Positions 22,415 through 30,984 of a stretch of DNA of 64,000 nucleotides are shown here, in pieces. The DNA is from JBBRHQ01 sp963725315 (GTDB taxonomy: Bacteria > Actinomycetota > Thermoleophilia > Solirubrobacterales > 70-9), in assembly GCA_963725315.1 (NCBI GenBank), contig CAVRYA010000005.1:1-64000 (forward strand), written 5' to 3'. A model generated the notes under the pieces. It made no database searches. It saw only the letters and a list, made by a program, of their open reading frames with translations, and was not told where the DNA came from. How positions within the stretch are numbered: position 1 is the stretch's first letter; each line of letters begins with the position of its first letter. Position numbers and translations under genes: made by a program.

Positions 22415-23914
22415 GTGACCGCGATGTCCCGCGCAACATCGACGGATCTTCTCGGCGACCGCGAGGCGCCCGGCGAGGCCGCGCGCAAGCGGGCCGCGCT
22501 GGAGCTGATCAAGTGCCACGAGCAGACCCTGAGGCGGACCGCTCGCCGTTACTCGCTCTGCGCCGACGACTCCGAGGACGCCTACCAGCGAGCCCTGGTG
22601 ATCCTCCTGACCAAGGCGCCCACCGAGGATCCCCTGCAGCTGATCCGCTGGATGCAGACGGTGACCAAGCACGAGGCGCTGGCGGTCCGCCGCCAGCGCG
22701 AGCGCCTGCTGGGCTCTCCCGGGCCGCCCAACCGCGGGGACGAAGGCGCGGACCCGATCCAGCTGATCCCCTCCGAGCGGGCCGGCCCGGCCGATCTCGC
22801 CGAGCGTCGCGAGCGCGCCGCCCGCAGCCGCGAGGCGCTGGCGACCCTGAAGCCCCAGGAGCTGCGGGCGCTGACCCTGCTCGCGGAGGGTTACTCCTAC
22901 CGCGAGATCTCCCGGATCACCGGCTGGACCCGGACCAAGGTCAACCGCTGCCTGGCGGAGGGCCGCGCCCGCTTCCGGGCGGTGATCTCCAGCAGCGAGA
23001 ACGGGGGCAGCTGCGACGACCTCAGCGCCGCCCTCTCCGCCTTCTGCGACGGCGAGGCGAGCGCGGCCGAGACCGCGGCGCTGCGCGAGCACCTGCGCGC
23101 CTGCGGGAACTGCCGGGCGACCCTGCGGGCGTTCCGGGCGGCCCCCCCGGCCGCGGCGGCGCTGGCGCCGGGGGTGGCGGCGGTCACCCTGCTCGACCGG
23201 GTGCAGGGGGCCTTCGCCGGCTCTTCTCGGCCGGCTGCCGGGCCGATCGGGCCCGGCGGAGGTCGCGATCTCCCAGGCCGCGGCCGGCGCCGGCGCCAGG
23301 GGGGCCGGGCTGGCGCTCGGCCTGAAGCTGCTGGCGGCCTGCCTCGGCACGGCCGGAGGCGCCGCGGTGGGCCTCGCCACCGGCGTCATCCCGGCGCCGA
23401 CCGAGGCCTCCGACGGACGCGGCCAAGGCCCCCGGAATCGCGCGAGGCGCGAGTGCGCGCCGAGGCGGCACTGCTCGCAGCGAGGGCTCCGGATCCGCGG
23501 GGCCCGGCCTCCCGGCCCGGGCCCCGGGATGACCTCCCCGGCCCCGGCGCAGCGGAGGCGGCCGGGCAGCGGACCGGCTCCGCGGCTCCCGACCCGGCTC
23601 CGCCCGCGCGGAAGGTGATCTCAGCAGAGGCGCCGCCGCCGGCCGCGGCGCCATCGAGCCTCGACCTGAGGGCGGATCGCTCCCGGGAGGCGAGCTACGT
23701 CCATGGCGCCTCGGGCCTGGTGGCGCGCTCGGCGAGCCTCGCCGAGGCGAGCCTGCTCGGCGGGGTGACCGATTCCTCGAGCGCCGTGTCCGACCCGCCC
23801 CCGCGATCGAGCGGAGAGACCGCGGCCCGGAGTGTGAACGCCATCGACCTTCCTCCGCCGGCTGACCTCGGCGAGGGGGACGCGGCAGGTGAAGTGGCTG
23901 CGGCGAGCCGCTGA
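22415..23914 (+). CDS. sigma-70 family factor fused to a zinc-finger anti-sigma-like domain
   Basis: Residues 1-190 are an ECF-type sigma factor. Region 2 is EDAYQRALVILLTKA with LIRWMQTVTKHEALAVRRQ, and region 4 is LKPQELRALTLLAEGYSYRE with ITGWTRTKVNRCLAEGRARF. Without a break the chain continues into CDDLSAALSAFCDGEASAAE and REHLRACGNCRATLR, the HxxxCxxC pattern of zf-HC2 anti-sigma factors. After a slip near 23225 the neighbouring frame reads a likely membrane helix (ALGLKLLAACLGTAGGAAVG), followed by a long Pro/Ala-rich tail. A second slip near 23430 restores the frame to the stop. GTG 22415, with AGGGA 6 bases upstream, is preferred; ATG 22424 is the alternative. It would be a membrane-tethered, self-inhibited sigma factor. 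Confidence 0.78.
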   Translation: MTAMSRATSTDLLGDREAPGEAARKRAALELIKCHEQTLRRTARRYSLCADDSEDAYQRALVILLTKAPTEDPLQLIRWMQTVTKHEALAVRRQRERLLGSPGPPNRGDEGADPIQLIPSERAGPADLAERRERAARSREALATLKPQELRALTLLAEGYSYREISRITGWTRTKVNRCLAEGRARFRAVISSSENGGSCDDLSAALSAFCDGEASAAETAALREHLRACGNCRATLRAFRAAPPAAAALAPGVAAVTLLDRVQGAFAGSSRPAAGPIGPGGGRDLPGRGRRRRQGGRAGARPEAAGGLPRHGRRRRGGPRHRRHPGADRGLRRTRPRPPESREARVRAEAALLAARAPDPRGPASRPGPRDDLPGPGAAEAAGQRTGSAAPDPAPPARKVISAEAPPPAAAPSSLDLRADRSREASYVHGASGLVARSASLAEASLLGGVTDSSSAVSDPPPRSSGETAARSVNAIDLPPPADLGEGDAAGEVAAASR

Positions 23915-23954
23915 GGTCGGGTGACCGGGCGAAGAGGCCCTGCGGCTCGGCCCT

Positions 23955-23990
23955 AAAAAAAGCCAACCGCCCCACGAGGGGGCGGTTGGC
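23955..23990 (-). terminator. intrinsic terminator for the basic coiled-coil gene
   Basis: A perfect 12-base stem (23962-23973 with 23979-23990, arms GCCAACCGCCCC and its complement) has a 5-base loop. On the minus strand it is followed by seven T residues (23955-23961). It lies about 95 bases beyond the stop of the minus-strand gene at 24085. It may also stop leftover transcription from the sigma gene, but there is no T-run on that side. Confidence 0.85.
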
Positions 23991-24084
23991 GGGGAGGAGA
24001 GGGTGTTGCTTCTGCCGGCGAGGTATGTGTGCCGGCAGACTCTCCCGGACGCGCCGCCTCTCCGCAGCGGGCCGGGTTAAGCGC

Positions 24085-24702
24085 TTAGCGCAGCGACGCG
24101 ACCTGGTCGCTGACCTGGCCGACCAGCTCCTGGGCGCGCGAGGACTGCTCCTCGACGACCTTGCTGACGTCGGACTGGACCTTCTCGGCGCGCCTGGAGG
24201 CGGTGCGGATCCGCTTCTCGGCCTCGCGGCGGTTGCGCCTCAGCTGGGTCTCGACCTTGCGGCGGTTCTGCCGCACGGTGGTCCCGGCCCGGCGCTGGCT
24301 CTTGCGGGCCTCGCGCTCGACCCGTCGGACCTCGCGCTCGAGGCGGGTGCGGGTCCGCTTCGCCTCGGTGGTCGCCTTGCGGCGGGCGGTGCTGCCCCGG
24401 CGCTCGGCGCGCTTCAGGTTGCGCCGCAGCTGGGTGCGGTAGGCCTTGATCTGCTTCTCGGCCCCGCTGCGATCGGTCCAGGGCTCGACCAGGTCGGAGA
24501 CGCGGTCCGAAACGCTGAGGGCGACGCCGACGGGAACGTCGACGGCCGTCTCGGCGACCCTGACCACCTGGTTGCGCTCGGCCTTCGCGGCGCTCTGCGC
24601 GGTCCGCTTGGCGCTGGTCGTGGTGCCCTTCGCCTGGGCCTTGGTCCGCTTGGCCTGAGTCTTGGTGCTGCGGTTCTGGGTAGTGCGATTCTGCGTTGCC
24701 AT
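24085..24702 (-). CDS. very basic coiled-coil protein, histone-like or heparin-binding type
   Basis: The 205-residue product is extremely rich in Arg, Lys, Ala, Thr and Gln, with almost no aromatic residues. Three parts are visible: a Lys/Thr/Gln-rich N-terminus (residues 1-42), a short less charged segment VAETAVDVPVGVALSVSDRV (49-68), and a long charged helix with repeated ARR/RRN patterns (LEREVRRVEREARKSQRRAG). It resembles actinobacterial heparin-binding haemagglutinin or histone-like proteins, so DNA or polyanion binding is likely, but I cannot name a family. AAGGGG lies about 10 bases before the ATG. It has its own AT-rich upstream region and terminator, suggesting a well-expressed single gene. 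Confidence 0.75.
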   Translation of the reverse strand: MATQNRTTQNRSTKTQAKRTKAQAKGTTTSAKRTAQSAAKAERNQVVRVAETAVDVPVGVALSVSDRVSDLVEPWTDRSGAEKQIKAYRTQLRRNLKRAERRGSTARRKATTEAKRTRTRLEREVRRVEREARKSQRRAGTTVRQNRRKVETQLRRNRREAEKRIRTASRRAEKVQSDVSKVVEEQSSRAQELVGQVSDQVASLR

Positions 24703-24770
24703 TCTGTCTCAACCCCTTTGGGTCAGCTTGAAGTTACTTATTTGTAAGCTTGTTCGCAGTGTAACAGATA

Positions 24771-24788
24771 TACGAACACGTGTTTGTA
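24771..24788. promoter_or_regulatory. 18-base near-palindrome in an AT-rich gap
   Basis: TACGAACAC followed by GTGTTTGTA is an inverted repeat with one mismatch pair, centred on ACACGTGT. It lies 69 bases upstream of the basic coiled-coil gene in an unusually AT-rich gap (24720-24790). A second inverted repeat, TTAC-6-GTAA, lies nearer the gene at about 24733-24746. These could be operator sites for a dimeric regulator; no regulator gene adjoins. Confidence 0.4.
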
Positions 24789-24834
24789 CGCCGTACCCGC
24801 TTGCGGGTTACAGGCGCATCGGAGCCGGAAGGCT

Positions 24835-25881
24835 TCAGGCGACGCGGGAGAGCCAGCGGCCGGGGCGCTCGAGCTCGGAGGGGCGCGGCAGCGCCGCCGG
24901 CTCGCTCCAGACCAGATTCAGGGTCTCGATCCCCCGCCGCTCGGCCACCTCGTCGCAGAACGCCTTGCCGAGGCGGTACTGGCGCATCTTCATCTCCATC
25001 CCGAAGAGCCGCGAGAGCAGCGCCTCGAGCGGATCGCGCTCGGCCCGCCGCGCCTCAAGGCGTTCGCGCAGCCGGGTGTAGGCCGGATCGAGCTGATCGC
25101 CGACCCCGTCCATGACGTGCTCGGAGTAGCCCTCGACGACCGCCATCGTCGCCTGCAGGCGGTCGAGGAGGCGGCGGCGGGGCGCGCTGAGAAACGGCGA
25201 GGTCCAATCGCCGCGCCGGATCGCCTCGATCAGGTGGCGCGGGTCGGGCTGCAGGAGGCGCCGGGCGGAGCGCGCCAGCTCGCGGGCGCTGACCTGGGCG
25301 AAGGCGCCGCCGAGGAGCTGCTGGCCGATGCCGCCGATGTGCTCGCGCAGCCAGGGCACGGCGCTGAACTGGACCACGTGGGTGGCCTCGTGGATCGCGA
25401 TCCAGCGCAGGAAGGTCTCGCGATCGGCCCCGAGGCTCTTCTGCGCCTCGGCCAGGTTGGGGGCGACGAACAGCAGCCGGGGAGGCCGCGAAGGGCCGAT
25501 CAGCGCCACGTCGTACTGCCCCAGCACGCGCCGGGCGAGGAAGCCGCTGATCACCCCCATCTCGACCCCGGCCGCAGCGCCCGCGAGCGAGCGAAGCAGC
25601 GGGCCGAGCGGGCCCGGCATCGCGATCGAGCGGGCGAACTCCCCCTCCACCTCGGCCGACATCGCTCGCAGGGAAGCCATGTTGGCCTCGATCCACTCGC
25701 GCCGGTCGAGGACCTCGGCCGAGGGCAGCCGGCCCCTGGTCTCGAGCCCGGTGAAGTCGCGCACCAGGCCGACGCTGCCCCGCGCCGCCCGGCGCAGATC
25801 GGCGCGACGGACCGAGCGCTTTCCGCTGCCGTTGCCGGCCAGGCCCCGGGCGATCCGCCCGGCAAGGGCCCAGTCGATCAT
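24835..25881 (-). CDS. zinc-dependent metalloprotease, DUF2342 (coenzyme F420-associated) family
   Basis: This family is found mostly in actinobacteria, often next to F420 biosynthesis genes; its function is not established. The zinc motif HEATHVVQF and the downstream EGYSEHVMDGVGD, with a Glu as third ligand, are visible. The C-terminal part FGMEMKMRQYRLGKAFCDEV is also characteristic. ATG 25881 opens MIDWALAGRIARGLAG, the usual family start, with GGAG close upstream. A longer TTG start at 25935 would overlap the preceding gene's stop. No F420 genes are seen nearby. Length is 348 residues from ATG 25881. Confidence 0.88.
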   Translation of the reverse strand: MIDWALAGRIARGLAGNGSGKRSVRRADLRRAARGSVGLVRDFTGLETRGRLPSAEVLDRREWIEANMASLRAMSAEVEGEFARSIAMPGPLGPLLRSLAGAAAGVEMGVISGFLARRVLGQYDVALIGPSRPPRLLFVAPNLAEAQKSLGADRETFLRWIAIHEATHVVQFSAVPWLREHIGGIGQQLLGGAFAQVSARELARSARRLLQPDPRHLIEAIRRGDWTSPFLSAPRRRLLDRLQATMAVVEGYSEHVMDGVGDQLDPAYTRLRERLEARRAERDPLEALLSRLFGMEMKMRQYRLGKAFCDEVAERRGIETLNLVWSEPAALPRPSELERPGRWLSRVA

Positions 25882-25931
25882 CGACTCCTCAGCGGGGCCG
25901 CCGCGGCCGGCCGCCTTCGTCGCGGCGGCCG

Positions 25932-26810
25932 TCAAGGCGCCTCACCCGCCCGCTGGGCCGAGCGCAGGATCGCCAGCCCCTCGCGGCTCGCCGCGGCGCT
26001 CACCGGGAAGCGCTGATCGAGTCCCAGCCCGGCTGCCCGGAGGTCGTCGTCGCCGAAGCCGACCTCGGCTCCCGCCTCGCGGACGATCAGCTGCGCCGCG
26101 GCGGCGTCGACCGAGCGGCAGGCCCGCAGGCTGAGCATGCCGTCGAGGCGGCCGGCTGCGACGTAGCAGAGCGTGATCGCGATCGAGCCGATCACCCGCA
26201 CCCGGTAGACGTCGCCGGCAAGCGCCTCGAGGGCCGGAAGCGCCAGCTCGGGCTTGGCCGATTCCAGCCCGACGACGACCAGGCCCCGCTCGCTACGGCG
26301 GGTGGAGAGCGGCTCGTCATCGAGGAAGGCGCCGGCGCCGCGACGGGCGAAGAACTCCTCGCCGGCGCCGAAGTCGTAGACGTAGCCGAACTCGACGTCG
26401 GCCATGCTCGGGCCGGAGGCGACGGCGAAGCTGAGGCTGAAGGAGGGCAGGTGGCGACGGGCGTTGAGCGAGCCGTCGATCGGGTCGATCACCACCCGCA
26501 CCTCTCCGCCCTCGCCGATCGCGACCTCTCCGCGCTCTTCGGAGATCGCGGTGAAGGAGGCCCCGCGGGCGCCGAGGGCGTCGAGCTGCTCGAAGACGGC
26601 GGCCTCGGCGCGGCGATCGATCACCAGGGCGTGATCACCGCCCTCGCCGATGCCGTCATAGACGCTGCGCTCATCGATCCCTCGCACCTGCTCGAAGATG
26701 CGCCGCTGGGCGGCGACAGCTCGCCGGCAGACCGCCAGCCAGTCCTCGCCGAGGGTCCCCGCCGCCGTCTCGAAGGGGTGCGCTGCCGGTTCCTCGCTCA
26801 CCCCCTCCAT
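25932..26810 (-). CDS. inositol monophosphatase family protein
   Basis: This is a metal-dependent sugar/inositol phosphatase fold of 292 residues. The first metal motif reads VVIDPIDGSLNARRHLP (usual DPIDGT) and the second reads CRSVDAAAAQLIVREAGAEV, where the family normally has W-D-x-A-A-G. The Trp and Gly are replaced, though the metal-binding Asp remains. The upstream Glu of the metal site is in ISEERGE. Substrate could be inositol phosphate, fructose bisphosphate or PAP. It overlaps or abuts the DUF2342 gene downstream, and is divergent from the helicase-nuclease. Confidence 0.85.
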   Translation of the reverse strand: MEGVSEEPAAHPFETAAGTLGEDWLAVCRRAVAAQRRIFEQVRGIDERSVYDGIGEGGDHALVIDRRAEAAVFEQLDALGARGASFTAISEERGEVAIGEGGEVRVVIDPIDGSLNARRHLPSFSLSFAVASGPSMADVEFGYVYDFGAGEEFFARRGAGAFLDDEPLSTRRSERGLVVVGLESAKPELALPALEALAGDVYRVRVIGSIAITLCYVAAGRLDGMLSLRACRSVDAAAAQLIVREAGAEVGFGDDDLRAAGLGLDQRFPVSAAASREGLAILRSAQRAGEAP

Positions 26811-26851
26811 GCTACGGAGGCACGATCGGTGCGGCTCGGTAGCTTTCTTGC

Positions 26852-29800
26852 GTGCCTACCGCCGCGCCGGATCCCAGTTCTGCCCGCCTCGATCCCAGGG
26901 ACGGGGAGGGGCCGGGGAGCGAGGAGGCGGTGCTGAGCGACGCGCAGCGCCTCGCGGTCGAGCACGGCGAGGGCCCGCTGCTGATGATCGGGGCTGCCGG
27001 GACCGGCAAGACCGAGGTGCTCGCCCGGCGGCTGGCCCGGCTCGCCGAGCAGGGGACGGGGCCCGAGCAGGTCCTGGTGATCGCCTCCTGTCGCGCCACC
27101 GCCGGGCGGTTGCGCGAACGGGCCGAGGCGCTCCTGGAGGGCCCGTACGAAGAGCTCTGGATCGGCACCTGGGAGGCGATCGGCGAGCGCCTGCTCGGCG
27201 ATTACCCCGCCGAGGCGGGGCTCGATCCCTTCTTCGAGGTGCTCGGACCGGCCGAGCGGCTGGCGATGCTTCTCGACCGGCTCGAGGAGCTGCCGCTGCG
27301 ACACCACGAGATCCGCGGCAACCCGGCCGGACTGCTCGCCCGCCTGCTGCGGCGGATCGATGCGCTCAAGGCCGAGGCGGTGGGGCCGGAGGCGCTCGCC
27401 GCGCTCGCCGCGGAGCGCACGGCGGCCGCGACGGACGAGGCCTCGCGCGAGTCGGCCCGGCGCGAGCGCGAGTTCGCGGAGCTGTACGCCGCGCACGACC
27501 GCATCCTCGCCGCCGCCGGGAGCCTCGACTCCGGCGACGTCTCGCTGGTGCTGAGGCGCCTGCTCTCCTCGCGCGCCGACGTTCGCCGTGAGATCGCCTC
27601 CCGCTTCCGCTACCTGATGGTCGACGAGCTCGAGGACGCGACCCTGGCCCGCTGGGCGATCCTCGCCGAGCTTCGGCTGGAGAGCTCCAACCTGCTCGCC
27701 GCGCTCGACGACGACCAGACGACCCGCGGCCCCGGGGCCCGTGCCGCCACCTGGTTCCGCGAGGTCCACCCAGATGGCGACGTGGTCGTGCTCGAGCGCT
27801 GCCTGCGGGGCGGGAGCGAGGTGATCGACGCCGCCCGTGCCGTGGTCGCCGGGATCGACGAGCGCCTGGAGAAGCCGGGCCGGGCAGAGGAGCGCGACGC
27901 GGGGGTGCGCTTCTGGCGCTCGCGCAACGAGCGAGCCCAGGCGCAGGCGGTGGCGCGCGAGGTCGAGCACCTGATCGCCGGCGGCGTCGCCCCGCAGTCG
28001 GTCTGCGTGATCGTCGACGAGCCCTCGCGCCAGGGCAACGCGGTGGCGGCGGCGATGGAGGAGCGCAGCATCCCCTTCCACCTGGCGGGTCCGGCGGCGC
28101 TCTTCCGGCGCCCGGAGGTGCGTGACGCCGTCGCCTGGCTGCGGGTCCTCGCCGACCCCGACGACTCCGCCGCGGCGGCGCGGGCGCTGACCCGCCCCCC
28201 GGTGGAGGTGCGCTCGGTCGACCTCGCCCGGCTGACGACGATCGCCCGCCGGCGCAAGCTCGACATGGTCTCCGCCTGCGAGGCTGCCCTGGAGAGCCCG
28301 CAGATCCAGCCCGAGGCCCGCGAGCGGATCCAGGGGTTCCTGAAGCTCTACCGGGCCGCCTCGGCGGCGATGGAGGAGCGCCGCGCCGACGTCTTCGTGA
28401 GGCGACTGATCGAGCGGGTCGGCCTGCGCCGCCAGCGCCTCTTCGCCGCTCAGCCGGAGGCGGCCGAGCGCCTGCTCAGCCTCTCGCGGCTGGCGGAGCT
28501 GGCCGCGGCCTGGACCCGTCGCGAGCCGCAGGCCTCGACCCGCGACTTCGTCCGCTACCTGAGCGCCGTCGCCGACGCCGGGGTCGAGCTGGGGGCGGGG
28601 GACGAGCCGCCGGCGCCCGGCTCCGTCCAGGTGATCGCCCTCGCCGACGCCAAGGGGCTCGAGTTCGACCACGTTTACGTGCTCGGGCTGGAGCGCTCGG
28701 AGGCCGCGGAGCGTGCACCGGGGCCGGCCGCTGTCCCGCCCGAGCTGCTCGCCGAGCCACCCGCGGAGAGCGGCGCCGCCCTGGCCCTGGCTCGGAGGCG
28801 CCGGGCCCTGCACATCGCGATGACCCGGGCCCGCTCGGGCCTGGTTCTCTCCTGGGTCGAGCGCGACCGCGACGGGCCCACCCGCCCCTCTCCCCTCTAC
28901 GAGGAGGCCCGCACCGTGCTCGGGGCCGGCGAGGAGATCCACGAGGAGGAGCTGTTCGGCCCGGCCGAGGGCCTGCACGCGACCTACCGGATGCTGCGCG
29001 ACGAGGTCCTGGAGGGCTCCTGGAAGGCCGGGCGTGAGCTATCCGAGCCGCGCCTCGACACGGCGATCGACGTCAACCGCGCGATCGCCCGCCACCTCGA
29101 GCTGATCAAGCTGGCGGCGCTGGCGCAGCGCCCCGGCAGCGAGCCGACCGCCGATGCGATCGAGGCGATCAACGGCCTGCTGCGGCAGGTCGCCACCCCT
29201 GAGCAGCAGGCCGAGCTGGACGCCTCCTCGCTGGACGAGTACCTGCTCGACGAGGAGCGGGAGCGGGGCCGCCGCCGGGAGCTGATCGCGGCCCGCGGCG
29301 AGCCTTCGCTGGAGGCCTTCCTGCCCCGCCGCGGCGATGGCCTGAAGCTCTCCGCCTCCGACCTCGACCTCTACCTCACCTGCCCGCTGAAGTACAAGTT
29401 CGCCCGCGTCTTCGGCATCCCTCAGGAGCCGACGATCAACCAGCGCTTCGGCATTCTCATCCACAACGTGCTCGAGCGCTTCCACAAGGAGCGCCTGGGC
29501 GAGGAGCCGGGGGGCGGCGAGGAGGATGGCCTGCGGCGGCTGATGCGCCTGTTCGAGGCAGGCTGGCGGCGCTCGGGCTTCGGCAACTCCGACGACGAGC
29601 TGCAGTTCCGAGACCGCGCCCGCGAGGCCCTGCGGCGCTACTGGGAGCGCGAGCGCCGCTCCGAGGCGGAGCCGGTCTGGTTGGAGCGCAAGTTCGACTT
29701 CCAGATCGGCCCCCACCACGTCCGCGGCCGGGTCGACCGGGTCGACCGCCTCCCCGGCGGCGGGCACGAGCTGATCGACTACAAGACGGGCGAGCGCCGC

Positions 29801-30076
29801 ACCAAGGCCCAGCTCGCCGAGGACCTGCAGCTCTCCCTCTACCGCCTTGCCGCCCGCGAGGCCTGGGACCTGGAGGCGAGCACCGGCAGCTACTACTACA
29901 TCCTCGACGCCGAGAAGGTCGCGGTCGAGGCCGCCCCCGACGACGCCGAGCGGGTCGAGCGCACGGTCCTCCAGGTGGGCGAGGGGATCATGGGGCAGGA
30001 CTTCGAGCCGCGGCCCTCGCCCACCGTCTGCAGCTGGTGCGACTACCGGCTGATCTGCCCCGCCGCGGAGAGCTGA
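26852..30076 (+). CDS. UvrD-type helicase fused to a PD-(D/E)XK nuclease with Fe-S cysteines (AddB/AdnB-like)
   Basis: This 1074-residue protein probably resects DNA ends for recombination. The helicase part shows the Q-motif LSDAQRLAVEH, the Walker A AGTGKT at 49-54, a Walker B-like YLMVDELEDA and a motif VI-like LHIAMTRARSGLVLSW. The nuclease domain begins with LSASDLDLYLTCPLKYKF and has the catalytic GHELIDYKTGE. One Cys in LTCPL and three in CSWCDYRLICP form the 4-Cys Fe-S signature of AddB/AdnB/Cas4-type nucleases. The start is GTG 26852. Only one such gene is present; AdnAB needs two, so its partner should lie elsewhere, or it acts alone. Confidence 0.9.
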   Translation: MPTAAPDPSSARLDPRDGEGPGSEEAVLSDAQRLAVEHGEGPLLMIGAAGTGKTEVLARRLARLAEQGTGPEQVLVIASCRATAGRLRERAEALLEGPYEELWIGTWEAIGERLLGDYPAEAGLDPFFEVLGPAERLAMLLDRLEELPLRHHEIRGNPAGLLARLLRRIDALKAEAVGPEALAALAAERTAAATDEASRESARREREFAELYAAHDRILAAAGSLDSGDVSLVLRRLLSSRADVRREIASRFRYLMVDELEDATLARWAILAELRLESSNLLAALDDDQTTRGPGARAATWFREVHPDGDVVVLERCLRGGSEVIDAARAVVAGIDERLEKPGRAEERDAGVRFWRSRNERAQAQAVAREVEHLIAGGVAPQSVCVIVDEPSRQGNAVAAAMEERSIPFHLAGPAALFRRPEVRDAVAWLRVLADPDDSAAAARALTRPPVEVRSVDLARLTTIARRRKLDMVSACEAALESPQIQPEARERIQGFLKLYRAASAAMEERRADVFVRRLIERVGLRRQRLFAAQPEAAERLLSLSRLAELAAAWTRREPQASTRDFVRYLSAVADAGVELGAGDEPPAPGSVQVIALADAKGLEFDHVYVLGLERSEAAERAPGPAAVPPELLAEPPAESGAALALARRRRALHIAMTRARSGLVLSWVERDRDGPTRPSPLYEEARTVLGAGEEIHEEELFGPAEGLHATYRMLRDEVLEGSWKAGRELSEPRLDTAIDVNRAIARHLELIKLAALAQRPGSEPTADAIEAINGLLRQVATPEQQAELDASSLDEYLLDEERERGRRRELIAARGEPSLEAFLPRRGDGLKLSASDLDLYLTCPLKYKFARVFGIPQEPTINQRFGILIHNVLERFHKERLGEEPGGGEEDGLRRLMRLFEAGWRRSGFGNSDDELQFRDRAREALRRYWERERRSEAEPVWLERKFDFQIGPHHVRGRVDRVDRLPGGGHELIDYKTGERRTKAQLAEDLQLSLYRLAAREAWDLEASTGSYYYILDAEKVAVEAAPDDAERVERTVLQVGEGIMGQDFEPRPSPTVCSWCDYRLICPAAES

Positions 30077-30082
30077 GCCGGA

Positions 30083-30955
30083 TCAGTTGGCGTCGTCGCC
30101 GCGCTGCTCCAGGAAGCGCTGGAAGTCGCGGGCGATGGTGTCGCCCGAGGGCATCTCCTCCTCGTCTGACTCTGCGCCGGCCTGCTCCTCCTCGATCCGG
30201 GCGACCAGCTCCTCGATCTCGGGGTTGGCGGCAACGGCGCGGCCGACCTGCTCCTCGTAGCTCGCCGTCTCCTCCTCGAGGCCGCCGGCGTCCACGGCGA
30301 CCCCGGTCAGACCCTCGAGGCGGCGCAGCAGCGCCAGCGCGGCCTTCGGGTTGGGGACCGCGGCGACGTAGTGGGGGACGGCCGCCCACAGCGAGGCCGA
30401 CTTCATCCCGGCCCGGCGGCAGGAATCGTGGACGACCCCGACGATCCCGGTCGGGCCCTCGTAGTTGGAGCGCTGCAGCTCGAGCTCGTCGACCAGCTGC
30501 TCGTCGGAGGCGAGGCCCGTGATCGGCACCGGCAGCGTGTGGGAGACCTCGGCCAGCAGGGCGCCGAGGGTGATCACCGTCTCCACCCCGAGCTTGCGGG
30601 CGGCGCCGGCAACCGAGTCGGCGAAGGTGCGCCAGCGCAGGTTGGGCTCGGTGCCGTCGAGCAGGACGAGATCGCGCTTGGCGTTGGGCGCCGGTGCCGC
30701 CAGCAGGGTGTTCTCCGGCCACTCGATGTGGCGGGTCTGCCCCTCGGTCAGGGTGATCGTCGGCCTGTTGGCCTGGAAGTCGAAGAACTCCTCGGGGTCG
30801 AGCTGGGCGACGACCTCGGCGTCGAGCGAGCCGGCGACCGCCTCGAGCGTGGTCGAGGCCGCGGCAGCCGCGTCGTTCCAGCCCCGGAAGGCGCAGACGA
30901 GGATCGGCGCGCGCAGCTGAGGCAGATCACCCTCTTCCCAGACCAGCGGCTCCAC
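30083..30955 (-). CDS. PAC2 family protein
   Basis: PAC2 proteins resemble the proteasome assembly chaperone and are common beside helicase or proteasome genes in actinobacteria; their bacterial role is unclear. The 290-residue frame includes the N-terminal APILVCAFRGWNDAAAAAST, LDPEEFFDFQANRPTI, then ITLGALLAEVSHTLPVPITG and VVHDSCRRAGMKSASLWAAV, all family-typical. The C-terminus is acidic (EEEQAGAESDEEE). The start is GTG 30955. It converges with the helicase-nuclease gene with a 6-base gap. Confidence 0.88.
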   Translation of the reverse strand: MEPLVWEEGDLPQLRAPILVCAFRGWNDAAAAASTTLEAVAGSLDAEVVAQLDPEEFFDFQANRPTITLTEGQTRHIEWPENTLLAAPAPNAKRDLVLLDGTEPNLRWRTFADSVAGAARKLGVETVITLGALLAEVSHTLPVPITGLASDEQLVDELELQRSNYEGPTGIVGVVHDSCRRAGMKSASLWAAVPHYVAAVPNPKAALALLRRLEGLTGVAVDAGGLEEETASYEEQVGRAVAANPEIEELVARIEEEQAGAESDEEEMPSGDTIARDFQRFLEQRGDDAN

Positions 30956-30984
30956 GGCCTGAGCCTAGACGATGCGGGCGCCGC

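Noticed and set aside
25932..26810. Pseudogene call for the inositol-phosphatase-like gene because the second metal motif lacks Trp and Gly
   Set aside because: The frame is intact and the metal-binding Asp residues remain, so it is more likely a divergent but functional member.
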